Origin: Bacteroidota bacterium
Lineage (GTDB): Bacteria > Bacteroidota > Bacteroidia > AKYH767-A > OLB10
Assembly: GCA_016717325.1 (NCBI GenBank)
Contig: JADKFV010000049.1
Span: 1 to 64,000, forward strand
Reading direction: 5' to 3'
Length of the DNA: 64,000 bases
Made by a program: the position numbers and the translations under genes. Under the pieces are notes generated by a model. That model saw only the letters and a program-made list of their open reading frames with translations, was not told the origin of the DNA and ran no database searches. Shown one piece after another: positions 26,018 to 35,828 of this stretch. Position 1 is the first letter of the stretch, and every line of letters starts with the position of its first letter.

Positions 26018-28519
26018 ATGTTCAAATTAAAGGCCCTGTTTTTTGTGCCGTTGCTATTTTTTTACTCAGCCTCACTCGCACAATTTTCGCCCGGTGCTGC
26101 AGGTGGCGCAACAAAAGTATACGATGGCAAAGTGTCGGGAACGGTTATCGACTCGGCCACACAAGCTGCAGTGGAGTTTGCTACCATTGCACTCATCAAC
26201 AAAGAAAACAACAAACCCATTGATGGCGCGGTTACCGATGAAAACGGCAACTTCAAAATAAAAAACATTAAGAATGGAAATTTTAAAATTTCGGTTTCAT
26301 TTATTGGATACACTACCGTTGAAATTGATAACATTGATATAACCGATAAGAAAAAAAGTTTCCATTTCGAAAAAATAATTTTCGCTGCCGATGGAAAATA
26401 TTTAAAAGAAGCCATAGTTGAAGGCGAAAAAAGTTTAATAGAAAACAAGATTGACAAAATAGTTTTTAATGCCGATAAAGATATTACAACCAAAGGCGGC
26501 AATGCCACCGATGTGCTGAAAAAAGTACCAATGGTAAGTGTAGACCTCGATGGCAATGTAATGCTGCGTGGCACTACAAACATTCGTGTGCTTATCAATA
26601 ATAAACCATCATCAATAATGGCAGGCAGTGTAGCCGATGCTATGAAAATGATACCTGCCGATAATATCGAAAAGGTGGAAGTAATCACAAGTCCATCGGC
26701 CAAATATGATGCTGAAGGCACCGGAGGAATCATCAATATTATTACAAAGAAAAAAAATATTGAAGGGCTCAGCGGTTCAGTAAATGCAAGTGCAGGCACA
26801 CGGTCGAGCAGTTTGTTTGGCAACATCAATTATAAAAAGGGCCGCTTTGGTGTTGGCAGTGGATTTGGCGGATTCATGTATCGTGGCCTTGGCAATTCGG
26901 AAGCATTGCGTTCGAGCACAACAGCAGTGTCGCCATTTTATTTAAAACAAAAAGGCAGCAATAATAATCTTGGTGTGGGGCCATCGTTGTCGTTAAATTT
27001 CGATTATGATATAAGCAGCAGAAATAATTTATCGCTTACAACTAAAGTAAATAATTTTTATAACCGCAGCAATACCGATGTTGATAATTTAGTATCGTTT
27101 GATAATAATGAGTACACAGAAATATTCAGACGCCAGGCAAATAACAAAACAAATAGCCTTGGGTTCGATGTTAACCTCGATTACAAACGAAGCTTTAAAA
27201 ATCCTTCAAAAGAATTTACCGTTAGCCTGCAAACCATTCGCAGCAATCGCACTACTGCATACGATGCATTGCAATACACACCTTCCGATTCGCTTACGCT
27301 TGATGAAACAAGCGAAAACCTTAATGTGAATAAAGAACATACTTTACAAATTGATTATGTATTGCCCGTAAATAAGAAAATAGAAGTGGAAGCCGGTGCC
27401 AAAGGAATACTACGAAATGTAAACAGCGATTTCGATTTTAATGTTTTCGACTTTGCATCGCAACAGTATAACTATGACAGTATACGAAGCAATGTTTTCG
27501 ACTATGACCAAAATGTGGCAGCGGCCTATTTGCAATCATCATTTAAAATAAAAGACAAGTATGGCATAAAGGCAGGAGCACGTTTTGAACAAACTTATGT
27601 GAAAGGAGATAACAGCATAAAGGATAACAAGGTTTTCAGAAACGACTATTATAATGTGATTCCAAGCGTTACAGTTTCGTACACGAATAAAAAGCGCAAC
27701 ACCTTAAAGCTGAGTTACACACAACGTATTCAACGGCCAAGCATGCAGTTTTTAAATCCATACATTAACGACAGCGACCCCAACAACATATCATACGGAA
27801 ACCCAACACTGGAGCCGGAGTTGAGCCATGCTATGGAAATGGGGTATAATTTCTTTAAAGGATTTTCGTCTATCAATACATCGCTGTATCACAGGCGCAC
27901 AAATAATTCTATCGAAAACATCCGCTTTATAAATGCAAATAATATTCTGGTTTCTACTTATGATAATATAGGTAAGAACACTTCTACCGGAATGAGTGTA
28001 GGTGGCAATTATATGTACAAAATGAAATTTATGATTGGTGGCAATTTCAATGTGTTTTATTATACAGTGAACAGCAATACCGAAAATTTCAAATTGAAAA
28101 ATGATGGAATCAACTACAATATAAATTTCTTCTCGAGCTATACGTTTACCAATCGCTGGGGCGTGCAAGGGTTTGGAAATTTCAACGGACCTAAATACAC
28201 TGTGCAGGGAAAGTCGACATCGTTTTTCTTTTACAGTGTTGGTGCGCGCAGAGAATTTAAAAGCAAAAAAGGTGGTGTGAGTTTTGGGCTCGATAATTTT
28301 GCTTCGCCCATCATGAATTTTAAAAGCGAATATAAAGGTGATGATTTTTCTTCGGTGAGCGACAATAAAATTTTATTCTTTGGTGCCCGTATTAGTTTAG
28401 ATTATCGCTTTGGCAAAATGGAATTTAAAAATAGCGAAAAGAAAAAGCGCATAAAAAATGACGACCTCAAACAAGGCGAAGGCGATGGTATGGGCGGAGG
28501 TATGGGCGGAGGAAAATAG
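26018..28519 (+). CDS. TonB-receptor-like outer-membrane beta-barrel protein (OMP_b-brl_3 type)
   Basis: 833 residues. It has a signal peptide (MFKLKALFFVPLLFFYSASLAQ) and a CarboxypepD_reg-like domain at about 40-115 (KVSGTVIDSATQAAVEFATI, GNFKIKNIKNGNFKISVSFI). A plug region follows (TDVLKKVPMVSVDLDGNVML, NNKPSSIMAG, IEKVEVITSPSAKYDAEGTG, then GIINIITKK), and then the barrel. The plug motif is that of the outer membrane beta-barrel family PF14905. It ends with a Gly/Met-rich tail (GMGGGMGGGK) like the insertion in the 22342 protein. The two may be paralogues flanking rnc. Substrate unknown. Confidence 0.9.
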   Translation: MFKLKALFFVPLLFFYSASLAQFSPGAAGGATKVYDGKVSGTVIDSATQAAVEFATIALINKENNKPIDGAVTDENGNFKIKNIKNGNFKISVSFIGYTTVEIDNIDITDKKKSFHFEKIIFAADGKYLKEAIVEGEKSLIENKIDKIVFNADKDITTKGGNATDVLKKVPMVSVDLDGNVMLRGTTNIRVLINNKPSSIMAGSVADAMKMIPADNIEKVEVITSPSAKYDAEGTGGIINIITKKKNIEGLSGSVNASAGTRSSSLFGNINYKKGRFGVGSGFGGFMYRGLGNSEALRSSTTAVSPFYLKQKGSNNNLGVGPSLSLNFDYDISSRNNLSLTTKVNNFYNRSNTDVDNLVSFDNNEYTEIFRRQANNKTNSLGFDVNLDYKRSFKNPSKEFTVSLQTIRSNRTTAYDALQYTPSDSLTLDETSENLNVNKEHTLQIDYVLPVNKKIEVEAGAKGILRNVNSDFDFNVFDFASQQYNYDSIRSNVFDYDQNVAAAYLQSSFKIKDKYGIKAGARFEQTYVKGDNSIKDNKVFRNDYYNVIPSVTVSYTNKKRNTLKLSYTQRIQRPSMQFLNPYINDSDPNNISYGNPTLEPELSHAMEMGYNFFKGFSSINTSLYHRRTNNSIENIRFINANNILVSTYDNIGKNTSTGMSVGGNYMYKMKFMIGGNFNVFYYTVNSNTENFKLKNDGINYNINFFSSYTFTNRWGVQGFGNFNGPKYTVQGKSTSFFFYSVGARREFKSKKGGVSFGLDNFASPIMNFKSEYKGDDFSSVSDNKILFFGARISLDYRFGKMEFKNSEKKKRIKNDDLKQGEGDGMGGGMGGGK

Positions 28520-28538
28520 TTTATTTTAAAAAAATATT

Positions 28539-29234
28539 TTGACAGACAACAAACAAAATAATAAAACCATAGATATTGAAGCATCGTGGTACAATGCCTT
28601 GCAGGATGAATTCGGTAAAGAATATTTTACACAACTAAGAACGTTTCTACGTGAAGAAAAAAATAAAGGCATTCGAATTTTTCCTCCGGGTAAACAAATA
28701 TTTTCCGCCTTCAATTATACTCCGTTCGATAAAGTAAAAGTGGTAATTATAGGCCAAGACCCATATCATGGCGAAGGACAGGCAAACGGGTTATGTTTTT
28801 CGGTGGCTGATGGAATTAAACAACCACCATCGCTGCAAAATATTTTTAAAGAACTCAACGTTGATGTAGGCATGGAAAAACCAACAACAGGCAATCTTGA
28901 ACCATGGGCAAAGCAAGGAGTGTTTTTACTCAACGCTATTCTAACTGTGCGTGCCAATGAACCTGCCTCACACAGCAAAGCCGGTTGGCAACAATTTACC
29001 GATGCCGTTATTTCTACTATTTCGAAAAAACGCGAAGGCGTTGTTTTTTTTTTGTGGGGAAACTTTGCCAAACAAAAAGCACAACTTATCGATTCAACCA
29101 AACACCATATCCTTACTGCGGCACATCCGTCACCACTTGCCGGTGGGGCTTTCTTTGGCTGCAAACATTTTTCGGCTACAAATAATATTTTGATGCAACA
29201 TGGTTTATCGTCAATAAACTGGGCATTAAAATGA
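28539..29234 (+). CDS. ung: Uracil-DNA glycosylase
   Basis: 231 residues with a TTG start 20 bp after the upstream stop. Family-1 UNG motifs are intact: VVIIGQDPYHGEGQANGLCF (catalytic Asp at about 75), LLNAILTVRANEPASHS, FFLWGNFAKQK and the HPSPLAGG loop (catalytic His at about 195). It removes uracil from DNA to start base-excision repair. The last codons overlap the start of the Omp85-like gene (ATGA), so the two are translationally coupled even though their functions differ. Confidence 0.95.
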   Translation: MTDNKQNNKTIDIEASWYNALQDEFGKEYFTQLRTFLREEKNKGIRIFPPGKQIFSAFNYTPFDKVKVVIIGQDPYHGEGQANGLCFSVADGIKQPPSLQNIFKELNVDVGMEKPTTGNLEPWAKQGVFLLNAILTVRANEPASHSKAGWQQFTDAVISTISKKREGVVFFLWGNFAKQKAQLIDSTKHHILTAAHPSPLAGGAFFGCKHFSATNNILMQHGLSSINWALK

Positions 29235-30376
29235 CTTCGCAAAAAAAAAATATGTCAACGATTTTGGCCTTCAAGCATGTGCTTTCTCTTTGCTTTCTGA
29301 CAATGCTTTGTACAGTTTCTGTGGCGCAAAATGTCATTCCTTTCATCGGAAATATGACTTCCACCGAAAAAATAATTGCGAATACCATTAAGGAAAAAAT
29401 ACTTCCTGGCGGAATTTCGCTTACGGTAAAATTGCTATCGCCCAACAAAAATGTTTCATCAATTCTTAAAGACCAAAAAATAAATGCATCGTATACCGAT
29501 ACCGTTAGTATGGAACGAAGTTTGCAAAGCCTCTTAGTGAAACTATATGACGAAGGGTATTATACTGCCTCGATTGATACTATCGAATACGCTGAAAAAA
29601 AAGTCATAGCGACTTTAAATGCAGGACCGGCCTTTGCATATTTTATATTGAACAAAAATGCGAACATGGCGTTTGCAGATAAACAACTGCGTGTCGATGA
29701 AGTGCTAAAGGCAGGGCAGTTGAAAAAATATTTTTCCTCGATATTACAGCAACTCGAAAACAACGGCTATCCGTTTGCTCAGGTGCAATTGGTAAATATT
29801 AAAATGCGCGATAGTATCATACAAGGTGATGTTTCTATTACCCGCAACGAAAAAATAATAATCGATTCGCTGATAGTAAATGGTAATGCACGTATAAGCA
29901 ATAAGTTTTTGGAGCAATACCTCAATATCAAAGCCGGCAATGTGTATGACGAAAGATTGATTCGCGGGATTTCGCGCAAACTAAAAAACCTTAATTTTAT
30001 TCGCGAAACTAAAGCGGTGCAGGTAACTTTTACAAAAACATTGTGCCGGATAAATGTTTTTGTAGAGAGTAAGCGAGCGAGTAATGCAGATGGTATTGTG
30101 GGAATACTTCCCCCGGCAAAAGCAGGTGATAAAACTATTGTTACAGGAGATTTAAAATTATTACTAAGCAACTCAGCCGGGCGTGGCGAAATCATTGATA
30201 TAAACTGGCGGCAACCAAGTGCAAAAACACAACGTTTTAGCGGCATTGTGAGTTACCCGTATTTATTCCATTCTCCGGTAGGTATAGATGGTAAAATTGA
30301 AATATTTAAAAAGGACAGCACCTTTCTCGATGTAATTAAAGTACTGGGCGTTAATTATATTCTCGGGAGCAAATAA
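29231..30376 (+). CDS. POTRA/Omp85-like outer-membrane protein, N-terminal part (frameshifted)
   Basis: It starts with ATG overlapping the ung stop. A signal-like segment precedes SVAQ (LSLCFLTMLCTVSVAQ). POTRA-like units follow: SLQSLLVKLYDEGYYTASID, YFSSILQQLENNGYPFAQVQ, DSLIVNGNARISNKFLEQYL (NIKAGNVYDE next). This is the arrangement of BamA/TamA/FhaC proteins. It stops at ILGSK because of an extra G in a GGG run near 30366. Reading on in the next frame gives ILGANNSLKIFVNQRNL and joins the barrel part. It probably inserts or transports outer-membrane or surface proteins. Confidence 0.8.
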   Translation: MTSQKKNMSTILAFKHVLSLCFLTMLCTVSVAQNVIPFIGNMTSTEKIIANTIKEKILPGGISLTVKLLSPNKNVSSILKDQKINASYTDTVSMERSLQSLLVKLYDEGYYTASIDTIEYAEKKVIATLNAGPAFAYFILNKNANMAFADKQLRVDEVLKAGQLKKYFSSILQQLENNGYPFAQVQLVNIKMRDSIIQGDVSITRNEKIIIDSLIVNGNARISNKFLEQYLNIKAGNVYDERLIRGISRKLKNLNFIRETKAVQVTFTKTLCRINVFVESKRASNADGIVGILPPAKAGDKTIVTGDLKLLLSNSAGRGEIIDINWRQPSAKTQRFSGIVSYPYLFHSPVGIDGKIEIFKKDSTFLDVIKVLGVNYILGSK

Positions 30377-30413
30377 TAGTTTAAAGATATTTGTCAATCA
30401 GCGCAACTTATCG

Positions 30414-31076
30414 TTGCTCAATACAGTGGGATTAAAAAACCTGACAACCCTGCCCGATTATGCCGATGTAAATAAAACTTTGTTTGGTGCAAGCTTTATT
30501 AAAGATGTTACGGATTACCGTTACAGTCCACAACGAGGGTATACACTCACCGTTACTTTTGCAGCAGGCAAACGCAAAATCGAAAAAAACAATGCCTTCA
30601 ATCCGGAGTTGTATGATTCTCTCCCTTTGAAAAGTAACGAATACAAGGCCGAAATTGCGGGAGATGCCTATTTCAAATTAATGAAAAAATTAATCCTCAA
30701 TGTAGGAGTAACAGGAGCAAAATTGCAAACAGAAAACACTTTTAACAATGAACTGTTTCGCTTTGGCGGATTAAAAACACTCCGCGGATTTGATGAGGAA
30801 AGTTTTAATGCCAATACTTACATAATTGGCAAAACAGAATTGCGGTTACTACTTGATGGCAACTCTTATCTTTTTGCTTTTTACAATCAGGCATACTATG
30901 AACAGTGTTCGTTCGATGTGAAACGCAGTGATACTCCGCTTGGATTTGGTGCCGGGCTTGCCTTTGAAACCAAGGCAGGAATTTTTTCATTCAATTATGC
31001 ATTAGGGAAACAACAAAATAACCCTATTTTATTTCGCAGTGCAAAAGTGCATTTTGGAATTGTAAGTGCTTTTTAA
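30414..31076 (+). CDS. Omp85-like outer-membrane protein, C-terminal barrel part
   Basis: 220 residues continuing the 29231 gene; the apparent TTG start is internal. Barrel strands are evident (YSPQRGYTLTVTFAAGK, YKAEIAGDAYFKL). So is the surface-antigen signature FRFGGLKTLRGFDEESF, a variant of the (V/I)RG(F/Y) motif of Omp85 lid loops. The last strand, SAKVHFGIVSAF, ends in aromatic Phe as expected for Bam recognition. Together with the N-terminal part it makes about 615 residues. Confidence 0.8.
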   Translation: MLNTVGLKNLTTLPDYADVNKTLFGASFIKDVTDYRYSPQRGYTLTVTFAAGKRKIEKNNAFNPELYDSLPLKSNEYKAEIAGDAYFKLMKKLILNVGVTGAKLQTENTFNNELFRFGGLKTLRGFDEESFNANTYIIGKTELRLLLDGNSYLFAFYNQAYYEQCSFDVKRSDTPLGFGAGLAFETKAGIFSFNYALGKQQNNPILFRSAKVHFGIVSAF

Positions 31077-31085
31077 AAATACTAT

Positions 31086-31907
31086 CTATTCGGTTAATAA
31101 ATAAATTCTCACCTCAGTGTCGGTAAGTATGAATAGTTTGTTTTTTTCGATACGGAAGTGCCGCGCAACAATATCATCAGGAACTTGCATAACAGTTTCG
31201 GTAAAGTCGTTAAAATCATAACTGTGAATAATATTATCTTTCTGCAAAAAATATACCTGGCTTCCTGAACCCTGATAGTCCAAAATGTTGGCACCCATAG
31301 CGTAGGTGCTGATAAAATTTCCAAACTTATCGAAACGAGACAAGTTACTATTTTGGTCACTCATAAATAAATACATTTCGGTATCTTCAATCTTTTGCAA
31401 ATTGTTCAACTGAAACATCGAATCGGATTGCATAAATGTTCCTTCGGCAATAATTTTTCCTGTTCGTTCAAGTCTTCTTAGCCGTTTAATATTTGTATCG
31501 AATAACCAATAATTATTTTCGTTGGTGGCACACATTACGCTTACCACACCTAACCCGTTATTTGTAGCAAGGTCAAATTGATTGATGATGGTTAGTTGCT
31601 CATTCAAAAAAACAGTGTGCATAAAAGCCGGGTAGTAAAGCATAATTTTGAAAGGATCGAAAGCATCTATTTGTGCAATGTTGCCATAACTGTTTTCGTC
31701 ATATATAAACAACAACATTCCATCAGGATTATACTTAGTGAGTTTACTTCCATCTATCAAATAAAAATTTCCCAGCCTATCTGTAATCAACCTTTCGGCT
31801 TTTACTTTTGCCTTGTACATCAGTTTCATATTCTGCGCATGGGCATTTTGAAAAACAAATGCAACAAAAAATGCGAACGAAAGAAATATTCTCTTTTGTA
31901 TAACCAT
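31086..31907 (-). CDS. Secreted beta-propeller-like protein of unknown function
   Basis: 273 residues with a signal peptide (MVIQKRIFLSFAFFVAFVFQ, NAHAQ cleavage). The mature part has repeated segments such as DRLGNFYLIDGSKLTKYNPD, NENNYWLFDTNIKRLRRLER, DQNSNLSRFDKFGNFIS and YFLQKDNIIHSYDF, consistent with a six-bladed propeller. Such proteins are common in Bacteroidota next to GH3-family genes like the one directly upstream (15 bp apart), so the two probably form an operon. Function unknown. Confidence 0.75.
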   Translation of the reverse strand: MVIQKRIFLSFAFFVAFVFQNAHAQNMKLMYKAKVKAERLITDRLGNFYLIDGSKLTKYNPDGMLLFIYDENSYGNIAQIDAFDPFKIMLYYPAFMHTVFLNEQLTIINQFDLATNNGLGVVSVMCATNENNYWLFDTNIKRLRRLERTGKIIAEGTFMQSDSMFQLNNLQKIEDTEMYLFMSDQNSNLSRFDKFGNFISTYAMGANILDYQGSGSQVYFLQKDNIIHSYDFNDFTETVMQVPDDIVARHFRIEKNKLFILTDTEVRIYLLTE

Positions 31908-31922
31908 TTTATGAACTAAAGA

Positions 31923-33443
31923 CTAATGTACATGCGATGTTATGGTGCGTATTTGGTCTACCACTTTTCGGTTATTGCTTAGCCTTGGCACTTTGTGCTG
32001 ACCCCCAAGTTTATCGTTCATTTTTAACCAATTATAAAATGTATAACGTGGTAAGATGCGAACTATTGGCTTGCTCATTACTTTGTTGAGGTATCGTTTT
32101 GCCTCGTAATCGGAGTTCAGTTCTTGCAATTTCTCATCGAGAAGGTGCGTAAAAAAGTGAATGTCTTCGGGCGGATTTTCAAATTCTATGAGCCACTCGT
32201 GTGTGCCATTGTGCGACTCGTCAAAATAAATGGGGGCGGCAGTGTAATCAACAATAATTGAATTGGTGCGGGCACAGGCATAAGTAATTGCTTTTTCGGC
32301 ATTATCAATTATCATTTCTTCGCCAAAGGCATTTATGAAATGTGCGGTACGGCCGGTAATACGTATACGGTAAGGGTTAGTAGAAGTAAACATGATGGTA
32401 TCGCCAATCATATATCGCCACAATCCGCCATTGGTGCTTATTATAAGGGCATAGTTTACGCCCGTTTCCACATCGGCAAGTGCAATGGCCTGCTCATGAT
32501 TGAAGGAAAGATTTTTTTCGGGAATAAATTCGTAATAAATTCCGTAATCGAGCATGAGCAACATATCGTTGCTGTCACTTAAATCCTGAATTCCAAAAAA
32601 TCCTTCCGAAGCATTGTATGTTTCCAAATAATTCATGCCACGGTGCGGAATAAGCTGATGAAACTGCTCGCGGTAGGGTTCGAAATTTACAGCACCATGC
32701 ACCATCAGTTCGAGGTTGGGCCATACTTCGCTAATGTTTTGCTTGCCGGTAATTTTTAAAATGTGCTTTAACAAAACTAAAGTCCACGAAGGCACACCAC
32801 TTATGTTGGTTACATTTTCGGCAATGGTAGCATGCGCCATTTTATCGATTTTTGTTTCCCACTCATCGAGCAATGCGATGGATAAATCGGGCGTGCGAAA
32901 TAACTCAATCCACACAGGTAAATTTTCCATCATGATTGCACTTAAGTCGCCATAATAACTTTCGTTACTAAAAGCATTTACCTGATGCGACCCTCCGAGT
33001 GTAAGTAACTTTCCATTGAAGAGTTGCGAGTTGGGATTGTTGTTGAGGTAAATGGCAAGCAAATCTTTGCCGCCTTTAAAGTGGCATTCTTCCATACTTT
33101 CCGTTGTCACGGGAATAAATTTACTCTTGTCGCTGGTAGTGCCCGATGATTTTGCAAACCATTTTGTTTCGCCACGCCAAAGCAAATTTGTTTCGCCCAT
33201 CATCAGCCTTTTTATATAAGGCTTCAATGTTTCGTAATTTTGAATAGGTATGCGATTACGAAATTCCTTTTCATTTTGGATGGAAGCAAAATCATACATC
33301 CGCCCAAACTCTGTATTGCGTGCAGCTGCAATCAACTTGCGGTTGCTTTCTTGTTGTATATCGTTTGGATATTTTAAAAACAATTCAATTTGATGAATGC
33401 GCTTTTTTATTATCCAGGCTAAAACAGAATTTATTATTGGCAT
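31923..33443 (-). CDS. GH3 auxin-responsive-promoter family protein (acyl-adenylate-forming)
   Basis: 506 residues over the whole length of family GH3 (PF03321). It has an ATP-binding segment WFAKSSGTTSDKSKFIPVT, a PYIKRLMMGE-type substrate region, YNASEGFFGIQ (an A5-like motif) and YMIGDTIMFTSTNPYRIRITG, then RTAHFINAFGEEMI. Plant members conjugate amino acids to hormones after adenylating a carboxylate; the bacterial substrate is unknown. Length and motifs look complete, with no frameshift. Downstream, the secreted propeller gene follows on the same strand. Confidence 0.85.
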   Translation of the reverse strand: MPIINSVLAWIIKKRIHQIELFLKYPNDIQQESNRKLIAAARNTEFGRMYDFASIQNEKEFRNRIPIQNYETLKPYIKRLMMGETNLLWRGETKWFAKSSGTTSDKSKFIPVTTESMEECHFKGGKDLLAIYLNNNPNSQLFNGKLLTLGGSHQVNAFSNESYYGDLSAIMMENLPVWIELFRTPDLSIALLDEWETKIDKMAHATIAENVTNISGVPSWTLVLLKHILKITGKQNISEVWPNLELMVHGAVNFEPYREQFHQLIPHRGMNYLETYNASEGFFGIQDLSDSNDMLLMLDYGIYYEFIPEKNLSFNHEQAIALADVETGVNYALIISTNGGLWRYMIGDTIMFTSTNPYRIRITGRTAHFINAFGEEMIIDNAEKAITYACARTNSIIVDYTAAPIYFDESHNGTHEWLIEFENPPEDIHFFTHLLDEKLQELNSDYEAKRYLNKVMSKPIVRILPRYTFYNWLKMNDKLGGQHKVPRLSNNRKVVDQIRTITSHVH

Positions 33444-33584
33444 GACTCAAATTAATGCAATGAAGAAAAGGAAAAATTTTGAATAATGTGATATGAAAAA
33501 AAATAATTTGCCGGGTGTTTTCAACCAGATATGAAAAAGAGGAAATGCGAAGAAAATTTTCGTGAACACAAAAAGATTTCTCCT

Positions 33585-33710
33585 AGAAGAAGTTTAGGGA
33601 CACATTCTTTCAAGAGGAATTTTATTTCTATTTCAGATAAATTTGTAAATCACCCCAAGTCCTTCAGGAGGAAACTTACTTCTACTTTAAATAAATTTAG
33701 TCATCCCGTT
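33585..33710 (-). repeat. Dispersed copy of the CTTCAGGAGGAAACTT repeat
   Basis: AGTCCTTCAGGAGGAAACTT followed by a TTCTACTTTAAATAAATTTAG stretch is the right half of the 143-bp unit tandemly repeated at 44360-44905. A more diverged copy precedes it (TTTCAAGAGGAATTTTATTT). It fills most of the gap between the GH3 gene and the next small gene. Confidence 0.6.
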
Positions 33711-34181
33711 GTATATTTTTTCTTTAAGTGGTGCAGCAGCAAAAAGTATTTTATTTTCGAATGGACTTTGGCTTCGTGGTAAAATATCATAATACTTTCC
33801 ATTGCTCAAATAAATTAAACTATCATTTCTTGCATTAGCTTTTATCCTTGTATATTCTTGATTGATAATCAGTATAGGAATAACACCACTGTTACGAATT
33901 AATTGAAACGATTTTATTTTTATACTGTCGGCCGATTGTCGATTATTGATGCCAAAAGTCCAATAATTTAATTCGCTCAATAAGTTTGCAACATGCATGT
34001 TTTTGCATGTGTTTTCTTTCACTCCATCATACAATCCCCACGATGTGGTGTCATTGTAAGGACATAAGACATTGTTGGTTAAGGATGTTTTATCGAGAAA
34101 ATAAAACATACTGTCAGTTTGTGCCATAATTTGGCAATAGGATAACAGGCTACTCATTGTAGCAATTAGAAATTTTTTCAT
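33687..34181 (-). CDS. Small secreted protein of unknown function
   Basis: 164 residues, starting with a signal peptide (MKKFLIATMSSLLSYCQIMAQ). The rest (DSMFYFLDKTSLTNNVLCPY, LSELNYWTFGINNRQSAD, KIKSFQLIRNSGVIPILIIN) matches no family I know. The 3' end runs into the dispersed repeat at 33585-33710. It is adjacent to the lipoprotein gene at 34194 in the same orientation (12 bp apart), so the two may be co-expressed. Confidence 0.6.
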   Translation of the reverse strand: MKKFLIATMSSLLSYCQIMAQTDSMFYFLDKTSLTNNVLCPYNDTTSWGLYDGVKENTCKNMHVANLLSELNYWTFGINNRQSADSIKIKSFQLIRNSGVIPILIINQEYTRIKANARNDSLIYLSNGKYYDILPRSQSPFENKILFAAAPLKEKIYNGMTKFI

Positions 34182-34193
34182 AAAATTTTATTT

Positions 34194-34828
34194 TTAGTAG
34201 TTTATACTTACAGTAATTGTGTCATGTGGTTTTGGTAGAAATGAGAAATATATTGCGGAGTCAATGTTGTTTTTAGTTGAAATACATGCGTAGTTATATA
34301 ATTCAAAGTTGCCCATAAATGCAAATCCATAATCACAAAATAAAAAAGTTGAATCAATGGAGCTACCCTGTAAAGAAACTGCGGTACAGCCGATACCAAA
34401 TTTTATTACATCATACATATTAAAAGGATTCACATTTTTCACATGCAATTTCACATAACTTTCGGCATATAATTCTAAGGTAACATCTTGGCAACGTTCA
34501 CCGGGCACCAAAACATTTTGTGCATTGTTATCAATGTATTTATCTACTTTAGCTTGGGCATAATAAAAATATTCTTTGTCAATTTTTTCGTTATATAAAA
34601 CTTCACCGTTTTCATTTGTTGTAAGTGTAGTTACTTGTTGCGTGCCTATGCCGCTGCTTGGTTTGCCACGTGTAATTATTACGGTAGCATAAGGTATAGG
34701 CTTTTCCGTTTTATACTCAACCACTTTAATTTTCGCATCCACTTTATTTTTAAAATCTTATTACAACTTGTGCAGGAGTAAAGCAAAAGAAAAATGCATG
34801 TAAATATTCTAAATTTGTGTATTGTCAT
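34194..34828 (-). CDS. Putative lipoprotein with carboxypeptidase-regulatory-like domain (frameshift after signal)
   Basis: The frame is open from 34742, but an ATG at 34828 followed by one missing A near 34751 gives MTIHKFRIFTCIFLLLYSCT and then SCNKILKNKVDAKIKVVEY. That is a lipoprotein signal (LLYSC) joined to the open frame. The domain VVEYKTEKPIPYATVIITRG and the NENGEVLYNEKI strand resemble the CarboxypepD_reg/Ig-like folds of Bacteroidota surface proteins. The C-terminal half (SSIDSTFLFCDYGFAFMGNF) is not recognised. Envelope location is probable; function unknown. Confidence 0.6.
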
Positions 34829-34908
34829 AAAATAATTTTCGTTTTGTAATAATACAACATTGTTTTTAATTGAATGTGTGCTGAAACTGAAATTATTTCA
34901 TTTCTACG

Positions 34909-34947
34909 CTATGTTTTTACAGTTTGGCACTATGTTTTTACAGTTTG
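34909..34947 (+). promoter_or_regulatory. 18-bp direct repeat upstream of the XRE regulator gene
   Basis: CTATGTTTTTACAGTTTG occurs at 34909-34926 and again at 34930-34947, a 21-bp period (two helical turns), 40 bp before the XRE start codon. Spacing and position suit an operator bound by a repressor, possibly the XRE protein itself, but binding is inferred. The repeat also lies in the region shared with the divergent lipoprotein gene. Confidence 0.5.
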
Positions 34948-34987
34948 AATAAAAATTGCATTTTTACGCAACCAAAAAATATATTTT

Positions 34988-35359
34988 ATGGAGTTATCAA
35001 ATCTATCACAACAAATTTGTGAAAACATTCGCACTCATCGAGAGTTCAAAAAAATAAATATTAAATCTATGGCCCATTTGTTGGGTATCGAAATATCTAC
35101 TTACAGTAATATAGAAAATGGCAAAACAGTTTTGACTATTAACCGCATAGAACAAATTGCTGATGCACTTGAGGTGCCAGCACTAAGATTAATAACTTAC
35201 AACTCGCAACAGTTTTTTGATATACACCACAATGAAACTGGCAATGGCGTAGCACATTATCATTATCACAATGACAATCATAATGATGAGCGCGATAAAA
35301 AACTTGCAGCAAAAGACGAAGAAATATTAAAATTGAAGAAAATTATTGCGGGCAAATAA
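34988..35359 (+). CDS. XRE-family helix-turn-helix regulator with His-rich C-terminal region
   Basis: 123 residues. HTH_3 (XRE) fold at about 8-66: ENIRTHREFKKINIKSMAHL then LGIEISTYSNIENGKTVLTI. The second part has a His-rich stretch (DIHHNETGNGVAHYHYHNDN), then a coiled-coil-like end (KKLAAKDEEILKLKKIIAGK) that could mediate dimerisation. Similar XRE proteins with a helical tail are common in Bacteroidota, usually with phage- or plasmid-related roles or as autoregulators. The direct repeat just upstream supports autoregulation. Confidence 0.8.
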   Translation: MELSNLSQQICENIRTHREFKKINIKSMAHLLGIEISTYSNIENGKTVLTINRIEQIADALEVPALRLITYNSQQFFDIHHNETGNGVAHYHYHNDNHNDERDKKLAAKDEEILKLKKIIAGK

Positions 35360-35828
35360 TTTTTCGATAAAAATATTTTGCAATGCCCCTTTTAAAATAT
35401 TGTATAGAGTATTTGTTGGCCCATCATTATATCTTCGATTAAAATTTTTTATGCGACTTCAACATGATAAAAATATAAAAAGTGATAATGAAGGCAAATC
35501 GAAAAAACACAAGGACACAATCCATTTATAAGCGGCAGGCAAGTGAAAAAAGTCTCGTGCAGGGAAATTATTTCTTTTCCAGTTAAATTCCTACAAAACG
35601 AAATTATGGTTTATACAAAAAGGTTCCTCCTGAATTACATACGGGACAACGTCCTTCAGTAAGAACCTTATTTCTACTTTAGATAAATTATTACAAAACG
35701 AAATTTCCGTTTATACAAGAAGGTTCCTCTGAATGACCGATAGGGATATTAAAAATTTTCGTTTATACAAGAAGGTTTCTGAAAGACATTATGGGCAAAA
35801 GAGGGTGAAAGAATCTTCCAAAGACAAT
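35360..35828 (-). repeat. Intergenic region with two or three diverged copies of the 143-bp repeat family
   Basis: Between the XRE gene and kup, the sequence repeats TACAAAACGAAATT, GTTTATACAA(A/G)AAGGTTCCTC and CCTTCAGTAAGAACCTTATT, ending in TTCTACTTTAGATAAATT. These are diverged relatives of the tandem unit at 44360-44905. No protein is supported; the 61-residue plus-strand frame at 35346 has no recognisable features. Confidence 0.6.
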
